Shown: positions 25,745 through 35,955, counted from the stretch's first letter. The stretch: DNA of 51,718 nt from Variovorax boronicumulans NBRC 103145 (GCF_001591345.1 NZ_BCUS01000039.1:1-51718); one strand, 5' to 3'. The notes: generated by a model from the sequence alone, not told the origin. Program-made: numbers and translations.

Positions 25745-27581
25745 CCGCCGCACCGCCCAGAGGCATCCGCAGCACCACCTGCGTCTCGCCGGGGCGCGAC
25801 TGCAGCTGCAGCTGCGCGCCCAGGCGGCGTGCCCGCGCCCGCAGGTTGCGCAACCCCGCGCCGCCGCTCACGCCGTCCACCGCGAAGCCCCGGCCGTCGT
25901 CGCGCACGCTGAGCTGCAGTTCGGCGCCCGCGCGCGCCACCGTCACGTCCACGCGCCGGCCCGCGCTGTGCTTGAGCACGTTGGTCAGCGCCTCCTGCAG
26001 GAAGCGCATCAGGTCCAGGCTCTGCGAGGGCGCGAGTTCGAGCGTGTCGATGCCCGAGACCTTCCAGCGGCAGTCGATGCCGTTCGCGTCCAGCAGCTGC
26101 GCGCTGCGGTAGCGCAGCGGCGCCAGCAGCTCGCCGAGCGCACGCGCGCCGTCGTCGCGGCCGGTGGCGTCGATGATCAGCCGCAGGTCGTCGCGCAGGC
26201 TCTTGAGCATCGCCAGCAGCTGCGGCGCGCTGAGGTGCTCGGGCGTGCGCTCCAGCGTCGCGATGCTGCCCACCAGCATGCCGCCCAGGCCGTCGTGCAG
26301 GTCGCTCACCAGGGCCACGCGCTCGCCGATGCGCGCGTGCGCGAGCTCCAGCGCGTGCTGCTGCGCGAGCGTGGACGCGAGCTCGGCCTTGGCGGCGTTC
26401 ACTTCCTCGATCAGCTCGGTGTTGAAGTTCTCGATGCGCCGCAGGCTCTGCACGAAGCGCCCGGCCTGCGTCAGCGCCATGCCCAAGAGCAGCACGTACG
26501 AGGACATGGTCGTGTAGTAGATGTTGCTGTCGATCACCTGCGTGAACACCAGCAGGTCGTGCGCGCCCGTGAGCGCCGACACCGCCATGAACGGCGCGAG
26601 CGAACGCATCGGGCTGCCCCGGTGGCGCAGCGCGTGGAAGATGCCGCTGCTGTTCACCACGATGATCGTGAGGCCGCCCACCAGCGTCCAGATCGCGCGG
26701 TGGGTGGGCAGGTTCGCGGTGCCCGCGAACCACAGGTCGAGCACGCCGACGGCCGCCACCGCGAACGCCGCGATCTCCAGGCGCGGCAGGCGCCGCCCGG
26801 CAAAGCGCAGCACGAACACGCCGTACGACACGCTGAAGAACAGCAACAGCGAGGTGTTCAGCGCCTGCCAACTGTGGTTGCTGGCAAAGGGCCACGGGCT
26901 GGTGGCGATCTGGTTGTAGCCGAACAGCAGCCACAGCACCGACATCGCCGCGAACCAGCCGTAGGCCGTCTCGCGCCGGCGCAGCAGCCACCACGCCGCG
27001 AAGAAGGCCGACACCGCCGCGCTGGTCGCCAGGCCGAACACCTGCAGGTCGCGCCGCATGAGCTGCTCGCGGCCGAACTCGGCCTGCATGAGCGCGGGCG
27101 CGCCCAGGCTCACCGGGCCCAGCCCGGCCTGGTAGGCCGACAGGCCCGACACGCGCACGAGCAGCGTGTTGGTGCCGGCGCGCAACTGCGGCGCGTCCAG
27201 CAGCCAGTAGCGCGGCGAGTTCCATGCGCGCGTGAGCGGCTCGATCAGGCTGCGGTCGCGCCAGATCGTCGTACCGTTGAGCGAGACCTCGCCGGCCATG
27301 TTCAGGTAGTGCAGCAGCAGCCCGGTTTCGGTCACGGGTGCGGGCTGCTCCCAGGTCAGCCGGTACCAGACCACGCCGTCGAAACCGGGCCAGCGCGTGG
27401 CCCAGCTGTCGGGCAGGGCGACGGGCGTCCAGCCGTCGGAGGGCGGGGTCGTGTCGTCCCAGCCGGTGCCGCGTGCGGCTTCGGCGCGAAGTTCGGGAAC
27501 CACCGGTGTTTGTGCGTGTGCGCTGCCCGACGAGAGCAGCAGCCACAGGGCCCACAGCAGGAGGCCCGCAAGGAACCTCAG
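25737..27581 (-). CDS. 7TMR-DISM sensor histidine kinase (NarL-type)
   Basis: About 614 residues: a signal peptide ([22 protein letters not shown]), an extracellular DISMED2-like beta domain to about residue 175, seven membrane helices (about 180-390), a coiled coil, then a HisKA_3-type dimerisation domain with [11 protein letters not shown] as the phospho-acceptor region and an ATPase domain ([28 protein letters not shown]). It pairs with the upstream response regulator. No ATG, GTG or TTG fits the N-terminus; the best start is CTG (27581-27579), which overlaps the regulator stop as CTGA and is preceded by AGGCAGGG. A GTG further in would remove the signal peptide. Confidence 0.85.
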   Translation of the reverse strand: MRFLAGLLLWALWLLLSSGSAHAQTPVVPELRAEAARGTGWDDTTPPSDGWTPVALPDSWATRWPGFDGVVWYRLTWEQPAPVTETGLLLHYLNMAGEVSLNGTTIWRDRSLIEPLTRAWNSPRYWLLDAPQLRAGTNTLLVRVSGLSAYQAGLGPVSLGAPALMQAEFGREQLMRRDLQVFGLATSAAVSAFFAAWWLLRRRETAYGWFAAMSVLWLLFGYNQIATSPWPFASNHSWQALNTSLLLFFSVSYGVFVLRFAGRRLPRLEIAAFAVAAVGVLDLWFAGTANLPTHRAIWTLVGGLTIIVVNSSGIFHALRHRGSPMRSLAPFMAVSALTGAHDLLVFTQVIDSNIYYTTMSSYVLLLGMALTQAGRFVQSLRRIENFNTELIEEVNAAKAELASTLAQQHALELAHARIGERVALVSDLHDGLGGMLVGSIATLERTPEHLSAPQLLAMLKSLRDDLRLIIDATGRDDGARALGELLAPLRYRSAQLLDANGIDCRWKVSGIDTLELAPSQSLDLMRFLQEALTNVLKHSAGRRVDVTVARAGAELQLSVRDDGRGFAVDGVSGGAGLRNLRARARRLGAQLQLQSRPGETQVVLRMPLGGAAVT

Positions 27582-28291
27582 CGCAGCAAGCCCTGCCTTC
27601 GGCCCTGGTAGACCGCCTCGGTGCGCGAGTTGACGGCCAGCTTGCGGTAGATGTTCTTGGTGTGGCATTCCACGGTGAGTCTGGAGATCGACAGCGCCTC
27701 CGCCATGTCGCGGTTGCTCATCCCTTGCGACACGAGCTCGAGGATTTTGCGCTCGCGCGGCGTCAGCATGACGGGCGTGGTGGCGGGCGTCAGCGACGGG
27801 TCGTCGGGTGGCGAGGGCAGGCCGGGCAGCTGGGTCGCGACCCAGCCGAGGATGCGACGGGCGATGGCCGGGTCGATCGGTGCGCCGCCTTGCTCGATGC
27901 TGCGCAGCGCGATGCTGAGTTCGAGGTCGTCGCGTTCCTTCAGCAGGTAGCCGATGGCGCCGGCGCGCAGCGCCGCGAAGATCACGGCCTCGGTGCGCCA
28001 GGCCGAGATCACCACGGCGGGCACCAGCCGGTGGTGCACGTGCATCCACTCGATCAGGTCGACGCCGCTGCCGTCGGGCAGGCCGATGTCGATCAGCGCC
28101 ACGCCGAAATGCTGCTGCTCCAGCAGCGAGCGGGCCGAGGTCAGGCTGTCGGCCCAGGCGATCTGGGGCTCGTCGCATCCGAGCGTCGACAGCACGTACG
28201 CCAGGCGCTCGCGCATCGCCGGATCGTCTTCGACCACCAGCGCGGGGCTCAGCGAGACCACTTCAACGTCTTCCAGGAGAGGGGCAGACAT
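27578..28291 (-). CDS. NarL/LuxR-family response regulator
   Basis: 237 residues: a receiver domain with acidic pocket EDD (21-23) and phospho-acceptor Asp68 (VALIDIGLPDGSG), and a C-terminal LuxR-type helix-turn-helix (LTPRERKILELVSQGMSNRDMAEALSISRLTVECHTKNIYRKL, about residues 170-215). It overlaps the following kinase gene, so the two are co-transcribed and coupled. An inverted repeat upstream (28344-28357) may be its operator. Confidence 0.93.
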   Translation of the reverse strand: MSAPLLEDVEVVSLSPALVVEDDPAMRERLAYVLSTLGCDEPQIAWADSLTSARSLLEQQHFGVALIDIGLPDGSGVDLIEWMHVHHRLVPAVVISAWRTEAVIFAALRAGAIGYLLKERDDLELSIALRSIEQGGAPIDPAIARRILGWVATQLPGLPSPPDDPSLTPATTPVMLTPRERKILELVSQGMSNRDMAEALSISRLTVECHTKNIYRKLAVNSRTEAVYQGRRQGLLR

Positions 28292-28343
28292 AGGACGACA
28301 TTTTTGAGCCGTGGTGTACGTGGTGCAACGTTTTTTCTTAAAT

Positions 28344-28357
28344 GAAACGACTGTTTC
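28344..28357. promoter_or_regulatory. Inverted repeat upstream of the NarL-type regulator
   Basis: GAAAC-GACT-GTTTC lies 53 bases before the regulator start, within an AT-rich promoter-like stretch (28292-28404) shared only with the 3' end of the SDR gene. Possible autoregulatory site. Confidence 0.4.
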
Positions 28358-28404
28358 TAAAGTTCCTATTTGTATCTTGATGTTAATTCAAAGCGACCAC
28401 AACC

Positions 28405-29217
28405 CTAATCGAGGATGACCCCTCCGCTCAGGTTGACTATTGCGCCCGTGATGGCCCCGGCCAGCGGCGAGGCCAGGAACAGCGCGGTGCCCGCGAGCTG
28501 CTCCAGCGAGGGCAGGCGTTCGACCAGCAGCCCCTCGGGCCGCGCGGCCAGCATCTGTTCGACCGTGAGGCCCATGCGCTCGGCCGCCGGGCGAAACACC
28601 TCGCCGCTGTGCGAGCCCGCGGCCACCGCCTCGGGAATCGCGTGCGAGCGGATGCAGGCCGTGCGGATGCGAAAGGCCGCCAGTTCGCCCGCCATGTGGC
28701 GCATGAGCCCCTCCACGCCGGCGCAGGCCACGGCATGCCCGAGGTACCCGGGGCCGGGTAGGCGCGAGGCGGGCGTCGACACCGACAGGATCACGCCACC
28801 GCCGCGCGCCGCCATGTGCGGTGCCACGGCCTTGGCGGTGAGGAAGTTGCTGCGCGTGTAGGCGTGGATGGGGAGGAAGAAGTCTTCCAGCGACAGCTCG
28901 GCCAGCGGCCGGCCCTGCACGTGGAAAACGCCGACGGCGTTGAACGCGAGGTCGATGCCGCCGGCCTGCTCGGCGACCTCGGCCGCGTGGCGCAGCATCG
29001 CGGCTTCGTCCAGCGCGTCGACCACCGCGGCCTGCGCATGGCCACCGGCTTGGGTGATGTCTCGCACGACCGCGTCGAGCTTGTCGCGGTTGCGGCCGGT
29101 GATGAACACGCGGGCGCCTTCGCAAGCAAAGGCGCGGGCGACGGCGCCGCCGAGGGCGCCGCTGCCTCCGTGGATCACGGCGCAGCGGTCTTTCAAAGAC
29201 AGGACATTCGAGGGCAT
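28405..29217 (-). CDS. SDR-family protein with a degenerate active site
   Basis: 270-residue short-chain dehydrogenase/reductase fold. The start at 29217 has AAGGAG upstream. The dinucleotide-binding motif GGSGALGG (18-25), the GRNRDK adenine-ribose loop and NAVG (93-96) are present. The catalytic region reads VILSVSTPASRLPGPGYLGHAVACAGVEGL: aligned on AGVEGL, the family YxxxK becomes HAVAC (161-165), so both catalytic Tyr and Lys are missing at their expected positions. It may bind cofactor without classical oxidoreduction, or use another residue such as Tyr158. It lies 100 bases downstream of the sigma-factor/DGPF pair on the same strand. Confidence 0.85.
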   Translation of the reverse strand: MPSNVLSLKDRCAVIHGGSGALGGAVARAFACEGARVFITGRNRDKLDAVVRDITQAGGHAQAAVVDALDEAAMLRHAAEVAEQAGGIDLAFNAVGVFHVQGRPLAELSLEDFFLPIHAYTRSNFLTAKAVAPHMAARGGGVILSVSTPASRLPGPGYLGHAVACAGVEGLMRHMAGELAAFRIRTACIRSHAIPEAVAAGSHSGEVFRPAAERMGLTVEQMLAARPEGLLVERLPSLEQLAGTALFLASPLAGAITGAIVNLSGGVILD

Positions 29218-29317
29218 GAGAGCTTCTCCTTGGCGTGAATGGCGACCCGCGACATGCGGGCGCTCGTTCCAAGGACGGCGCAGGCCCAGCCGATCCGACA
29301 GCGCAGTGGGATTTTTT

Positions 29318-29698
29318 TCAGACCTGCGGGATGCGCGGCGCAATCACGCCCGGGTCGTACCAGGTCACCGGGCGGATCTCGAACACGCCGCCCTCGAAGT
29401 CCAGCCGCCGCGCCGCATGCCGCGCCTCTTCGAGCGACTCGCACTCGACGATGTAGATGCCCATCAGCTGCTCCTTCGTCTCGGCGAACGGCCCGTCGGT
29501 CACCAGCGGATGCGCGGCGCCGGCGTGCCGCACGGTGGTGGCGGTGTCGGGCATCAGGCGCAGCACGGTGCCGAGGCGGCCGGCGGCCTGCAGCTCGTCG
29601 CGCAGGTCGGTGTGGCGCTCGAGCATCTCGTCTTCGACCTCGGGCGCCCAGCCGGCCGCCGCAGCTTCGGAACCGTAGATCAGGATGGAATAGAGCAT
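29318..29698 (-). CDS. YCII/DGPF-domain protein
   Basis: 126 residues with the eponymous motif TDGPFAETKEQLMGIYIVEC. The family is a small ferredoxin-like fold of unclear enzymatic role that travels with ECF42 sigma factors. Its start overlaps the end of the sigma-factor gene by 19 bases, so the two are translationally coupled. It is likely a regulatory or output partner of that sigma factor, by analogy with the described pairs. Confidence 0.92.
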   Translation of the reverse strand: MLYSILIYGSEAAAAGWAPEVEDEMLERHTDLRDELQAAGRLGTVLRLMPDTATTVRHAGAAHPLVTDGPFAETKEQLMGIYIVECESLEEARHAARRLDFEGGVFEIRPVTWYDPGVIAPRIPQV

Positions 29699-30978
29699 CG
29701 TGCGTCCTTTGCTTGAAGGGAGTCGGAAGAGGCGCCCGCGCCGAGACGGTCCAGCAGCAGGCGGATGTGCGCGGCCTCGGCGGCGGTGCGCGCCAGTGCG
29801 AGCGCGTCGGCGAAGGCACGGCGCGCCTCGTCGGCGCGGCCCAGTTGCATCAGCAGCCCGCCGCGCAGGCCGTGGAAGTGGAAGTACGCCGACAGCGGCG
29901 CCGCCAGCGCGTCGACCATCGCCAGCGCCACCCCGGGCCCGCGCACCTTGGCCACGGCCACCGCGCGGTTGAGCGTGACCACGGGCGAGGGCTGCAGCTT
30001 TTCGAGCCCGGCGTAGAGCCGGTCGATCTCGGCCCAGTCGGTGTCGGCGGCGCATGCGGCCCGTGCGTGCGTGGCCGCAATGGCCGCCTGCAGCTGGTAC
30101 GGCCCGATGCGGCGCTGGCGCAGCGCGGTGTCGAGCAGGGCCAGGCCTTCGTCGATTGCCGCGCGGTGCCAGCGCGTGCGGTCCTGGTCTTCGAGCAGCA
30201 CGACCATGCCGGCCGCGTCCAGCCGCGCATCGGCGCGCGCGTGCTGCAACAGCAGCAGGGCGCACAGGCCGGCGGTTTCGGGCTCGTCGGGGAACAGCTC
30301 GCACAGCAGGCGCGCGAGCCGGATCGCCTCTTCGCACAGCGCCACGCGCACATGGGCCGTGCCGCCACTGGCCGCGTAGCCTTCGTTGAACAGCAGGTAG
30401 ACCACCGCGCCCACGGCCGCCAGCCGCTCGCCGCGTTCGCGCACACCGGGCGCATCGAAGGGCAGGCCGGCCGCGGCCACGCGCTGCTTGGCACGCGTGA
30501 TGCGCTGCTCCATGGCGCGCTCGCCGACCAGGAAGGCGCGCGCGATCTCCGGCACCGACAGCCCCGAGACGATGCGCAGCGCGAGCGCGATCTGCTGCGC
30601 GAGCGGCAGCGCGGGGTGGCAGCAGACGAAGAGCAGGCGCAGCACGTCGTCGCGGTAGTGCGACTGGTCGAGCTGCTCGGCGAGGTCGGGGTCGAGGGCC
30701 ATGTCCGCGTCGCCGTCGTCCTCCTCGGGCAGCGGATCGTGCCGGTCGCGCCGCCGCAGCTCGTCGAGCGCCGCGTTGCGCCCCACGAGGATCAGCCATG
30801 CCAGCGGATCGTCGGGCGGCCCGTGCTCGGGCCAGTGCCGCAGCGCGCGCAGGCTGGCTTCCTGAAAACCTTCCTCGGCCGTGTCCAGGTCGCGGAAGTA
30901 GCGCAGCAACGCGGCCACCGCGCGCGGGCGTGCGGCGGTCAGCGTGGTGGCGATCCAGCTCAGCTCGGTGGTGGTCAT
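29680..30978 (-). CDS. ECF-type RNA polymerase sigma factor with C-terminal extension (ECF42-like, DUF6596)
   Basis: 432 residues, much longer than a plain ECF sigma factor. Sigma-2 lies near residues 10-80 ([61 protein letters not shown]). Sigma-4 is near 125-180 ([46 protein letters not shown]). A long helical, TPR-like extension follows (about 200-420: [66 protein letters not shown]), which in this group acts in place of an anti-sigma factor. The ATG at 30978 is used; a longer in-frame version lacks a domain basis. It is divergent from the MOSC gene. Confidence 0.92.
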   Translation of the reverse strand: MTTTELSWIATTLTAARPRAVAALLRYFRDLDTAEEGFQEASLRALRHWPEHGPPDDPLAWLILVGRNAALDELRRRDRHDPLPEEDDGDADMALDPDLAEQLDQSHYRDDVLRLLFVCCHPALPLAQQIALALRIVSGLSVPEIARAFLVGERAMEQRITRAKQRVAAAGLPFDAPGVRERGERLAAVGAVVYLLFNEGYAASGGTAHVRVALCEEAIRLARLLCELFPDEPETAGLCALLLLQHARADARLDAAGMVVLLEDQDRTRWHRAAIDEGLALLDTALRQRRIGPYQLQAAIAATHARAACAADTDWAEIDRLYAGLEKLQPSPVVTLNRAVAVAKVRGPGVALAMVDALAAPLSAYFHFHGLRGGLLMQLGRADEARRAFADALALARTAAEAAHIRLLLDRLGAGASSDSLQAKDARCSIPS

Positions 30979-31091
30979 CGTCGGCGCGGTGCGTGTCGCT
31001 TCGAAGAAGGTCGGTTCAACCCCAAGGACGCGCCAGTATGCGGCGGGCCGACAGCGGCGCGCAAAAAAAGTCCGCGTGGACAATGCGGCGC

Positions 31092-31604
31092 ATGTCCGAC
31101 CTCCACGCCCTGACCCGGCAGTTTCCGCACCCCGGCCGGCTCGATGCCATCCTGCTGCGCCCCGCGCGGCGCACGCCAGTTCAATCGGTGCAGGAGGTGC
31201 AGGCCATCGAAGGGCTGGGGCTGGCCGGCGACCGCATCAGTGCCGGGCGCGGCGGTGGCAAGCGGCAAGTCACGCTGATCCAGGCGGAGCACCTGCCGGT
31301 TGTCGCGGTGCTCGCGCAGCGTATGGCGGGTGTCGACGCCGGCCTGCTGCGCCGCAACCTCGTCGTGTCGGGCCTCAACCTGCTGGCGGCGCGCTCGCTG
31401 TTTCGCGACCAGCCGCTGGTGCTGGCGCTCGGGCCCGAGGTGCTGCTCGAGATCACCGGGCCCTGCGAGCCCTGTTCGCGCATGGAAGAGCTGCTCGGCC
31501 CCGGGGGCTACAACGCCATGCGCGGGCATGGCGGCGTGACGGCGCGGGTGCTGCGTGGCGGTGTGCTGCGCGTCGGCGACGCCGTTGTCTGCCGCATCGC
31601 CTGA
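31092..31604 (+). CDS. MOSC domain-containing protein
   Basis: 170-residue stand-alone MOSC domain (molybdenum-cofactor sulfurase C-terminal type). Conserved features: [39 protein letters not shown] and the strictly conserved cysteine region [26 protein letters not shown]. YiiM/MOSC proteins handle N-hydroxylated compounds or sulfur transfer with molybdenum cofactor. Start ATG 31092; an ATG nine bases earlier is possible. It might serve the molybdoenzyme at 11371-14143, but there is no linkage. Confidence 0.9.
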   Translation: MSDLHALTRQFPHPGRLDAILLRPARRTPVQSVQEVQAIEGLGLAGDRISAGRGGGKRQVTLIQAEHLPVVAVLAQRMAGVDAGLLRRNLVVSGLNLLAARSLFRDQPLVLALGPEVLLEITGPCEPCSRMEELLGPGGYNAMRGHGGVTARVLRGGVLRVGDAVVCRIA

Positions 31605-31611
31605 ACACCAC

Positions 31612-32412
31612 CTACATCAGGTTGCGCAGCGAGGCTTCGATGGCCGCCGCCGTGGCCAGCGGCTTTTCCATCGGAAACAGGTGGCTGCCGTCGAGCATCG
31701 TGATGCGGCCCTTGGTGACCTGCTCGGTCATCGCCATGCCCACCTGCTTCATCTCGACCGACTGGCGTCCGCCGATGAAGGCCACCTTGCACTTGATCGG
31801 GTGGCGGCGCAGCAGCCCGCCCAGCGTGTGGGGCAGGGTGTTGTAGATCGCGGTTTCCACGTCGCGGTCGAAGCTCAGGGCGCGCGTGTCTTCGCTGTCG
31901 AAGGTGCCGTGGTCGATGTAGTCGTGCAGCACCTGCTCGTCCCACTTCGCGAACGCCTTCTTGCTGCGGAAGTGCTCGAACACCGCCTCGCGGTGCTCCC
32001 AGCTGTTGCGGCGCTTGCGGCTGGTGGCGCCGGGCGAAATGCTCTTCATGAGCGGCGTGCGCTTGACCACGTTGAGCGTGTTCGCGCGCCAGCCGCCGAG
32101 GATCGGCGAGTCGATCAGCAGCACGCCGCGCGCCAGCTCGGGGTGGCGCGCCGCGCACATCAGGCTCAGGAAGCCGCCCAGCGAATGGCCGATGAGGAAC
32201 ACCGGGCCGCCCGCGCGGTCGGCGCGCAGCTTGGCGAAATCGGCCAACTGCTGCACCAGGTGCGGCCAGTTGTCGGTGACGGGGTACTTCGGGTCGTGCC
32301 CGAATTTCTCGATGGCATCGACCTCGAAGCCCCGGTTGCGAAGGCTGTCGAGAACGACGCGGTAGGTGCTCGCCGGAAAGCTGTTGCCGTGCGAAAAGAT
32401 GACAGGAGGCAC
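31612..32412 (-). CDS. Alpha/beta hydrolase
   Basis: 266 residues from a GTG start (MPPVIFSHGNSFPASTYR). The oxyanion HGNSFPA, the nucleophile elbow GHSLGG (Ser), the acid in the RGVLLIDSP to late-strand region, and a C-terminal histidine (DGSHLFPMEKP) form a plausible triad. The end of the previous gene gives an in-frame CTG overlapping its TGA (CTGA at 32424-32421), which would add four residues. This is the third gene after mutS and the Anbu homologue, all in the same direction. The substrate is unknown. Confidence 0.88.
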   Translation of the reverse strand: MPPVIFSHGNSFPASTYRVVLDSLRNRGFEVDAIEKFGHDPKYPVTDNWPHLVQQLADFAKLRADRAGGPVFLIGHSLGGFLSLMCAARHPELARGVLLIDSPILGGWRANTLNVVKRTPLMKSISPGATSRKRRNSWEHREAVFEHFRSKKAFAKWDEQVLHDYIDHGTFDSEDTRALSFDRDVETAIYNTLPHTLGGLLRRHPIKCKVAFIGGRQSVEMKQVGMAMTEQVTKGRITMLDGSHLFPMEKPLATAAAIEASLRNLM

Positions 32413-32420
32413 GGACAGAT

Positions 32421-33260
32421 TCAGATGAGCTTTTCGTCGGGGGTCGAGATCTTGCGCAGCGGGCTGTGGCGCGTGGCCGGCATCCGCAGCGGGTGTTCGG
32501 TGGCGCTGTCGTCCCACACCGGGTCTTCGATGCTGTCGAACACCTCGCGCAGCTTCTGGCCCCAGCTGTTGTGCATCATGCGGTAGTAGGGGTTGTCGGC
32601 GTCGATGCAGATCACGCGGTCGGTCTCGAGCTTGTTGGCCTCGTACACCACGAGGTCCAGCGGCAGGCCGACCGACAGGTTCGACTTCATGGTCGAGTCC
32701 ATCGACACCAGCGCGCACTTGGCGGCTTCGTCCAGCGGCGTCTCGGGCGTGAGCACGCGATCGAGCACGGGCTTGCCGTACTTCGATTCGCCCACCTGGA
32801 AGTAGGGCGTCTCGGTGGTCGCTTCGATGAAGTTGCCGGCGGCGTAGACCAGGAACAGGCGCATGCCTTCGCCCTTGACCTGCCCGCCGAAGATGAACGA
32901 CACGTTGAAGTCCAGGCCCGCATGCTTGAGCGCTTCGGCGTCGCGGTCGTACACATGGCGCACGGCCGAGCCCAGCACGCGCGCGGCGTCGAACATGCTC
33001 TTGGCGTTCCAGATGGTGATGGGTTCGCCCTGCGTGCCGTCTTCGCGCGTTTCGCGCAGCTCTTCGATCTGCAGGATTTCGCGCACCGACTGCGAGATGC
33101 TCAGGTTGCCCGACGACAGCAGCACCATCACGCGGTCGCCCGGCTGCTCGTAGACGATCATCTTGCGGAAGGTGCTGATGTGGTCCACCCCCGCGTTCGT
33201 GCGCGAGTCGGAAAGAAACACCAGGCCGGCGTTGAGTTTGATGCCTACGCAATAAGTCAT
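32421..33260 (-). CDS. Anbu-type proteasome-like peptidase
   Basis: 279 residues. N-terminus MTYCVGIKLNAGLVFLSDSRTNAGVDHISTFRKM is the signature of Anbu, the bacterial ancestral beta-subunit homologue of proteasome and HslV; processing would expose Thr as the N-terminal nucleophile. SDSRTNAG, FIFGGQVKGEGMRLFLVYAAGNFI and SMDSTMKSNLSVGLPLDLVVY follow the family. Anbu is usually encoded with an ATP-grasp protein, an alpha-E protein and a transglutaminase-like protein; none is next to it here. It lies 28 bases after mutS and runs into the hydrolase gene. Confidence 0.9.
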   Translation of the reverse strand: MTYCVGIKLNAGLVFLSDSRTNAGVDHISTFRKMIVYEQPGDRVMVLLSSGNLSISQSVREILQIEELRETREDGTQGEPITIWNAKSMFDAARVLGSAVRHVYDRDAEALKHAGLDFNVSFIFGGQVKGEGMRLFLVYAAGNFIEATTETPYFQVGESKYGKPVLDRVLTPETPLDEAAKCALVSMDSTMKSNLSVGLPLDLVVYEANKLETDRVICIDADNPYYRMMHNSWGQKLREVFDSIEDPVWDDSATEHPLRMPATRHSPLRKISTPDEKLI

Positions 33261-33288
33261 GGGTTCGCCTTGCAGGAACTGGGCCCGC

Positions 33289-35955
33289 TCATGCGGTACT
33301 GCGTTCACGTGCGTTCAGTTTCTGGAGGGCATAGAGCGCGTCGAGGGCTTCGCGCGGGCTCATGGCGTCCGGGTCGAGGGCAGCCAGCGCGGATTCTACG
33401 GCGCTGGCCATGGGGGTTTCGGTGGCCGGCGGCGGCGCAAACAGGTCGACCTGTGCACGCGTTTGCGCATGCTGCGATTCGAGCGCGTCGAGCGCCTGCC
33501 GCGCGTGGTTGACCACCGCCGCGGGCATGCCCGCGAGGCGCGCCACCTGGATGCCGTAGCTCTTGCTGGCCGGTCCTGGCTGCATCTCGTGCAGGAACAC
33601 GATGTCGCGCCCCGACTCGGTCGCGCTCACGTGCATGTTCACGGCGCCGTGGTGCGTGGCCGGGAACTCGGTGAGCTCGAAGTAGTGCGTGGCGAACAGC
33701 GTGAAGGCCTTGCTGCGGTCGTGCAGCTGCGCCGCGATGCCGGCCGCCAGCGCCAGGCCGTCGAAGGTGCTGGTGCCGCGGCCGATTTCGTCCATCAGCA
33801 CCAGCGACTGCGCCGTGGCGCTGTGCAGGATCTGCGCGGCCTCGGTCATCTCGAGCATGAAGGTCGACTGCGCGTTGGCCAGGTCGTCGGCCGCGCCGAT
33901 GCGCGTGTGGATCGCGTCGATCGGCCCGAGCCGGCAGGCCGTGGCCGGCACGTGCGAGCCGATGGACGCCAGCAGCACCACGATCGCCACCTGCCGCATG
34001 TAGGTCGACTTACCGCCCATGTTCGGGCCGGTGATGATCTGCATGCGCTGCTGCGGCCCCATCTGCGTGTCGTTGGCGATGAAGCCGCCCGACGACTTCT
34101 CGGCCAGCCGCGCCTCCACCACCGGGTGGCGGCCCTGCTGGATCTCGATGCACGGGTGCGACACGAAGGTCGGCGCGCGCCAGTTCAGCGTGTGCGAGCG
34201 CTCGGCCAGCGCGCACAGCGCGTCGAGCGCAGCGATGCCGCCGGCCAGCTGCGTGAGCGCGGGCACCGAAGGCTGCAGCGCGTCGAGCAGCTGCTCGTAC
34301 AGCCACTTCTCGCGCGCCAGTGCGCGGTCTTGCGCGCTCAGTGCCTTGTCTTCGAAGGCCTTCAGCTCGGGCGTGATGAAGCGCTCGGCGTTCTTCAGCG
34401 TCTGGCGGCGGCGGTAGTTGTCGGGCACCTTCGAGAGCGCGCTTTGCGTCACCTCGATGTAGAAGCCGTGCACGCGGTTGAACTGCACGCGCAGGTTGCT
34501 GATGCCCGTGCGCTCGCGCTCGCTGATCTCGAGCTTGAGCAGGAAGTCGTCGCAGTTCTCGCTGATCTCGCGCAGCTCGTCGAGCTCGGCGTCGTGGCCG
34601 GTGGCGATCACGCCGCCGTCGCGCACCAGCGCCGACGGGTCGGGCTTGATCGCGCGCACCAGCAGGTCGGCGCAGCCCGGCGGCGGCGCCAGGCGTTCGG
34701 TGATCTGCGCCAGCAGCGCGGCGGCGCCCGGCAGCAGCGGCGCCAGCTGCTCGGCCTTCGCCAGCGCGAGCTGCAGCGCCACGAGTTCGCGCGGGCGCAC
34801 CTGGCGCAGCGCGATGCGCGCCGCGATGCGTTCCACGTCGCTGGTGTTCTTCAGTTGCTCGCGCAGCGTGCGCCAGGGCGCGGCGGTGGCGCCGGGCCCG
34901 GGGGACTGCAGCGCACCGATGGCGTCGAGCCGGCCCTGGGCCTCGCTGCGGTCGCGGCGCGGCGAGAGCAGCCAGCGCTTGAGCAGGCGACTGCCCATGC
35001 CCGTCATGCAGGTGTCGAGCAGCGAAAACATCGTGGGCGAGTCTTCGCCGCGCAGCGTCTGCACCAGCTCCAGGTTGCGGCGTGTGGTGGGCGGCAGCTC
35101 GATCAGGTCGCCGTCGCGTTCCACCGACAGGCGCTGGACGTGCGACAGCGCGCGGCCCTGCGTGTGCTCGGCATAGCCCAGCAGCGCGGCGGCGGCGGCG
35201 TGCGCGTTGCCCAGCGATTCGGCGTTCCACGCCGCGAGGCTGTGGCTGCCCATCTGCTCGCTGAGCTTGCGCTCGCCCAGGCCGGGATCGAACTGCCAGG
35301 CCGGACGCAGCGACAGCGTGAACGGCACGGCCGCGCGCGCGGCCTTCAGGCGCTGCTCGAAGGCGGGCGTGACCTCGGCGCTGTACAGCAGCTCGCTCGG
35401 CGCGATGCGCGCGATCCAGGCTTCGAGCGCATCGGCCGGGCACTCGGCCAGCCGCAGCTCGGCGCCCGTCACGCTGAGCCAGGCCAGGCCGCAGAAATTG
35501 CGCGTGCCCGCATGCACGGCGAGCAGCAGCGAATCGCTCTTGTCGTTGAGCAGTTCCGAGTCGGTCAGCGTGCCGGGCGTGACCACCCGCACCACCTTGC
35601 GTTCGACCGGCCCCTTGCTGGCACCGACCTCGCCCACCTGCTCGCAGATGGCGACCGATTCGCCCAGCTTGATGAGCCGCGCCAGGTAGGTGTCGACCGA
35701 GTGGAAGGGCACACCGCACATCAGCACCGGCTGCCCGGCCGACTGGCCGCGCTGGGTGAGCGTGATGTCGAGCAGGCGCGAGGCCTTTTCGGCGTCGGCC
35801 CAGAACAGTTCGTAGAAATCGCCCATCCGGTAGAACAGCAGGGTGTCCGGATGGTCGGCCTTGAGGCCTAAGTACTGCGCCATCATCGGCGTGTGCCCGG
35901 CGAAATCGCCAGCCGAGGGGGCTTGATCTTTGGTGCTTTTCACCGGTAAGGTCAT
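33289..35955 (-). CDS. mutS: DNA mismatch repair protein MutS
   Basis: 888 residues, slightly longer than E. coli MutS. The mismatch-probing Phe-x-Glu (Phe47-Glu49) is in MGDFYELF. The ABC-type ATPase has its Walker A at [15 protein letters not shown], followed by [12 protein letters not shown] (Walker B/signature) and [10 protein letters not shown]. The start is the ATG at 35955; upstream in-frame codons read through a repeat-rich leader and are not part of the protein. It binds mispairs and recruits MutL. It heads a minus-strand run with the Anbu homologue and the hydrolase. Confidence 0.97.
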   Translation of the reverse strand: MTLPVKSTKDQAPSAGDFAGHTPMMAQYLGLKADHPDTLLFYRMGDFYELFWADAEKASRLLDITLTQRGQSAGQPVLMCGVPFHSVDTYLARLIKLGESVAICEQVGEVGASKGPVERKVVRVVTPGTLTDSELLNDKSDSLLLAVHAGTRNFCGLAWLSVTGAELRLAECPADALEAWIARIAPSELLYSAEVTPAFEQRLKAARAAVPFTLSLRPAWQFDPGLGERKLSEQMGSHSLAAWNAESLGNAHAAAAALLGYAEHTQGRALSHVQRLSVERDGDLIELPPTTRRNLELVQTLRGEDSPTMFSLLDTCMTGMGSRLLKRWLLSPRRDRSEAQGRLDAIGALQSPGPGATAAPWRTLREQLKNTSDVERIAARIALRQVRPRELVALQLALAKAEQLAPLLPGAAALLAQITERLAPPPGCADLLVRAIKPDPSALVRDGGVIATGHDAELDELREISENCDDFLLKLEISERERTGISNLRVQFNRVHGFYIEVTQSALSKVPDNYRRRQTLKNAERFITPELKAFEDKALSAQDRALAREKWLYEQLLDALQPSVPALTQLAGGIAALDALCALAERSHTLNWRAPTFVSHPCIEIQQGRHPVVEARLAEKSSGGFIANDTQMGPQQRMQIITGPNMGGKSTYMRQVAIVVLLASIGSHVPATACRLGPIDAIHTRIGAADDLANAQSTFMLEMTEAAQILHSATAQSLVLMDEIGRGTSTFDGLALAAGIAAQLHDRSKAFTLFATHYFELTEFPATHHGAVNMHVSATESGRDIVFLHEMQPGPASKSYGIQVARLAGMPAAVVNHARQALDALESQHAQTRAQVDLFAPPPATETPMASAVESALAALDPDAMSPREALDALYALQKLNARERSTA

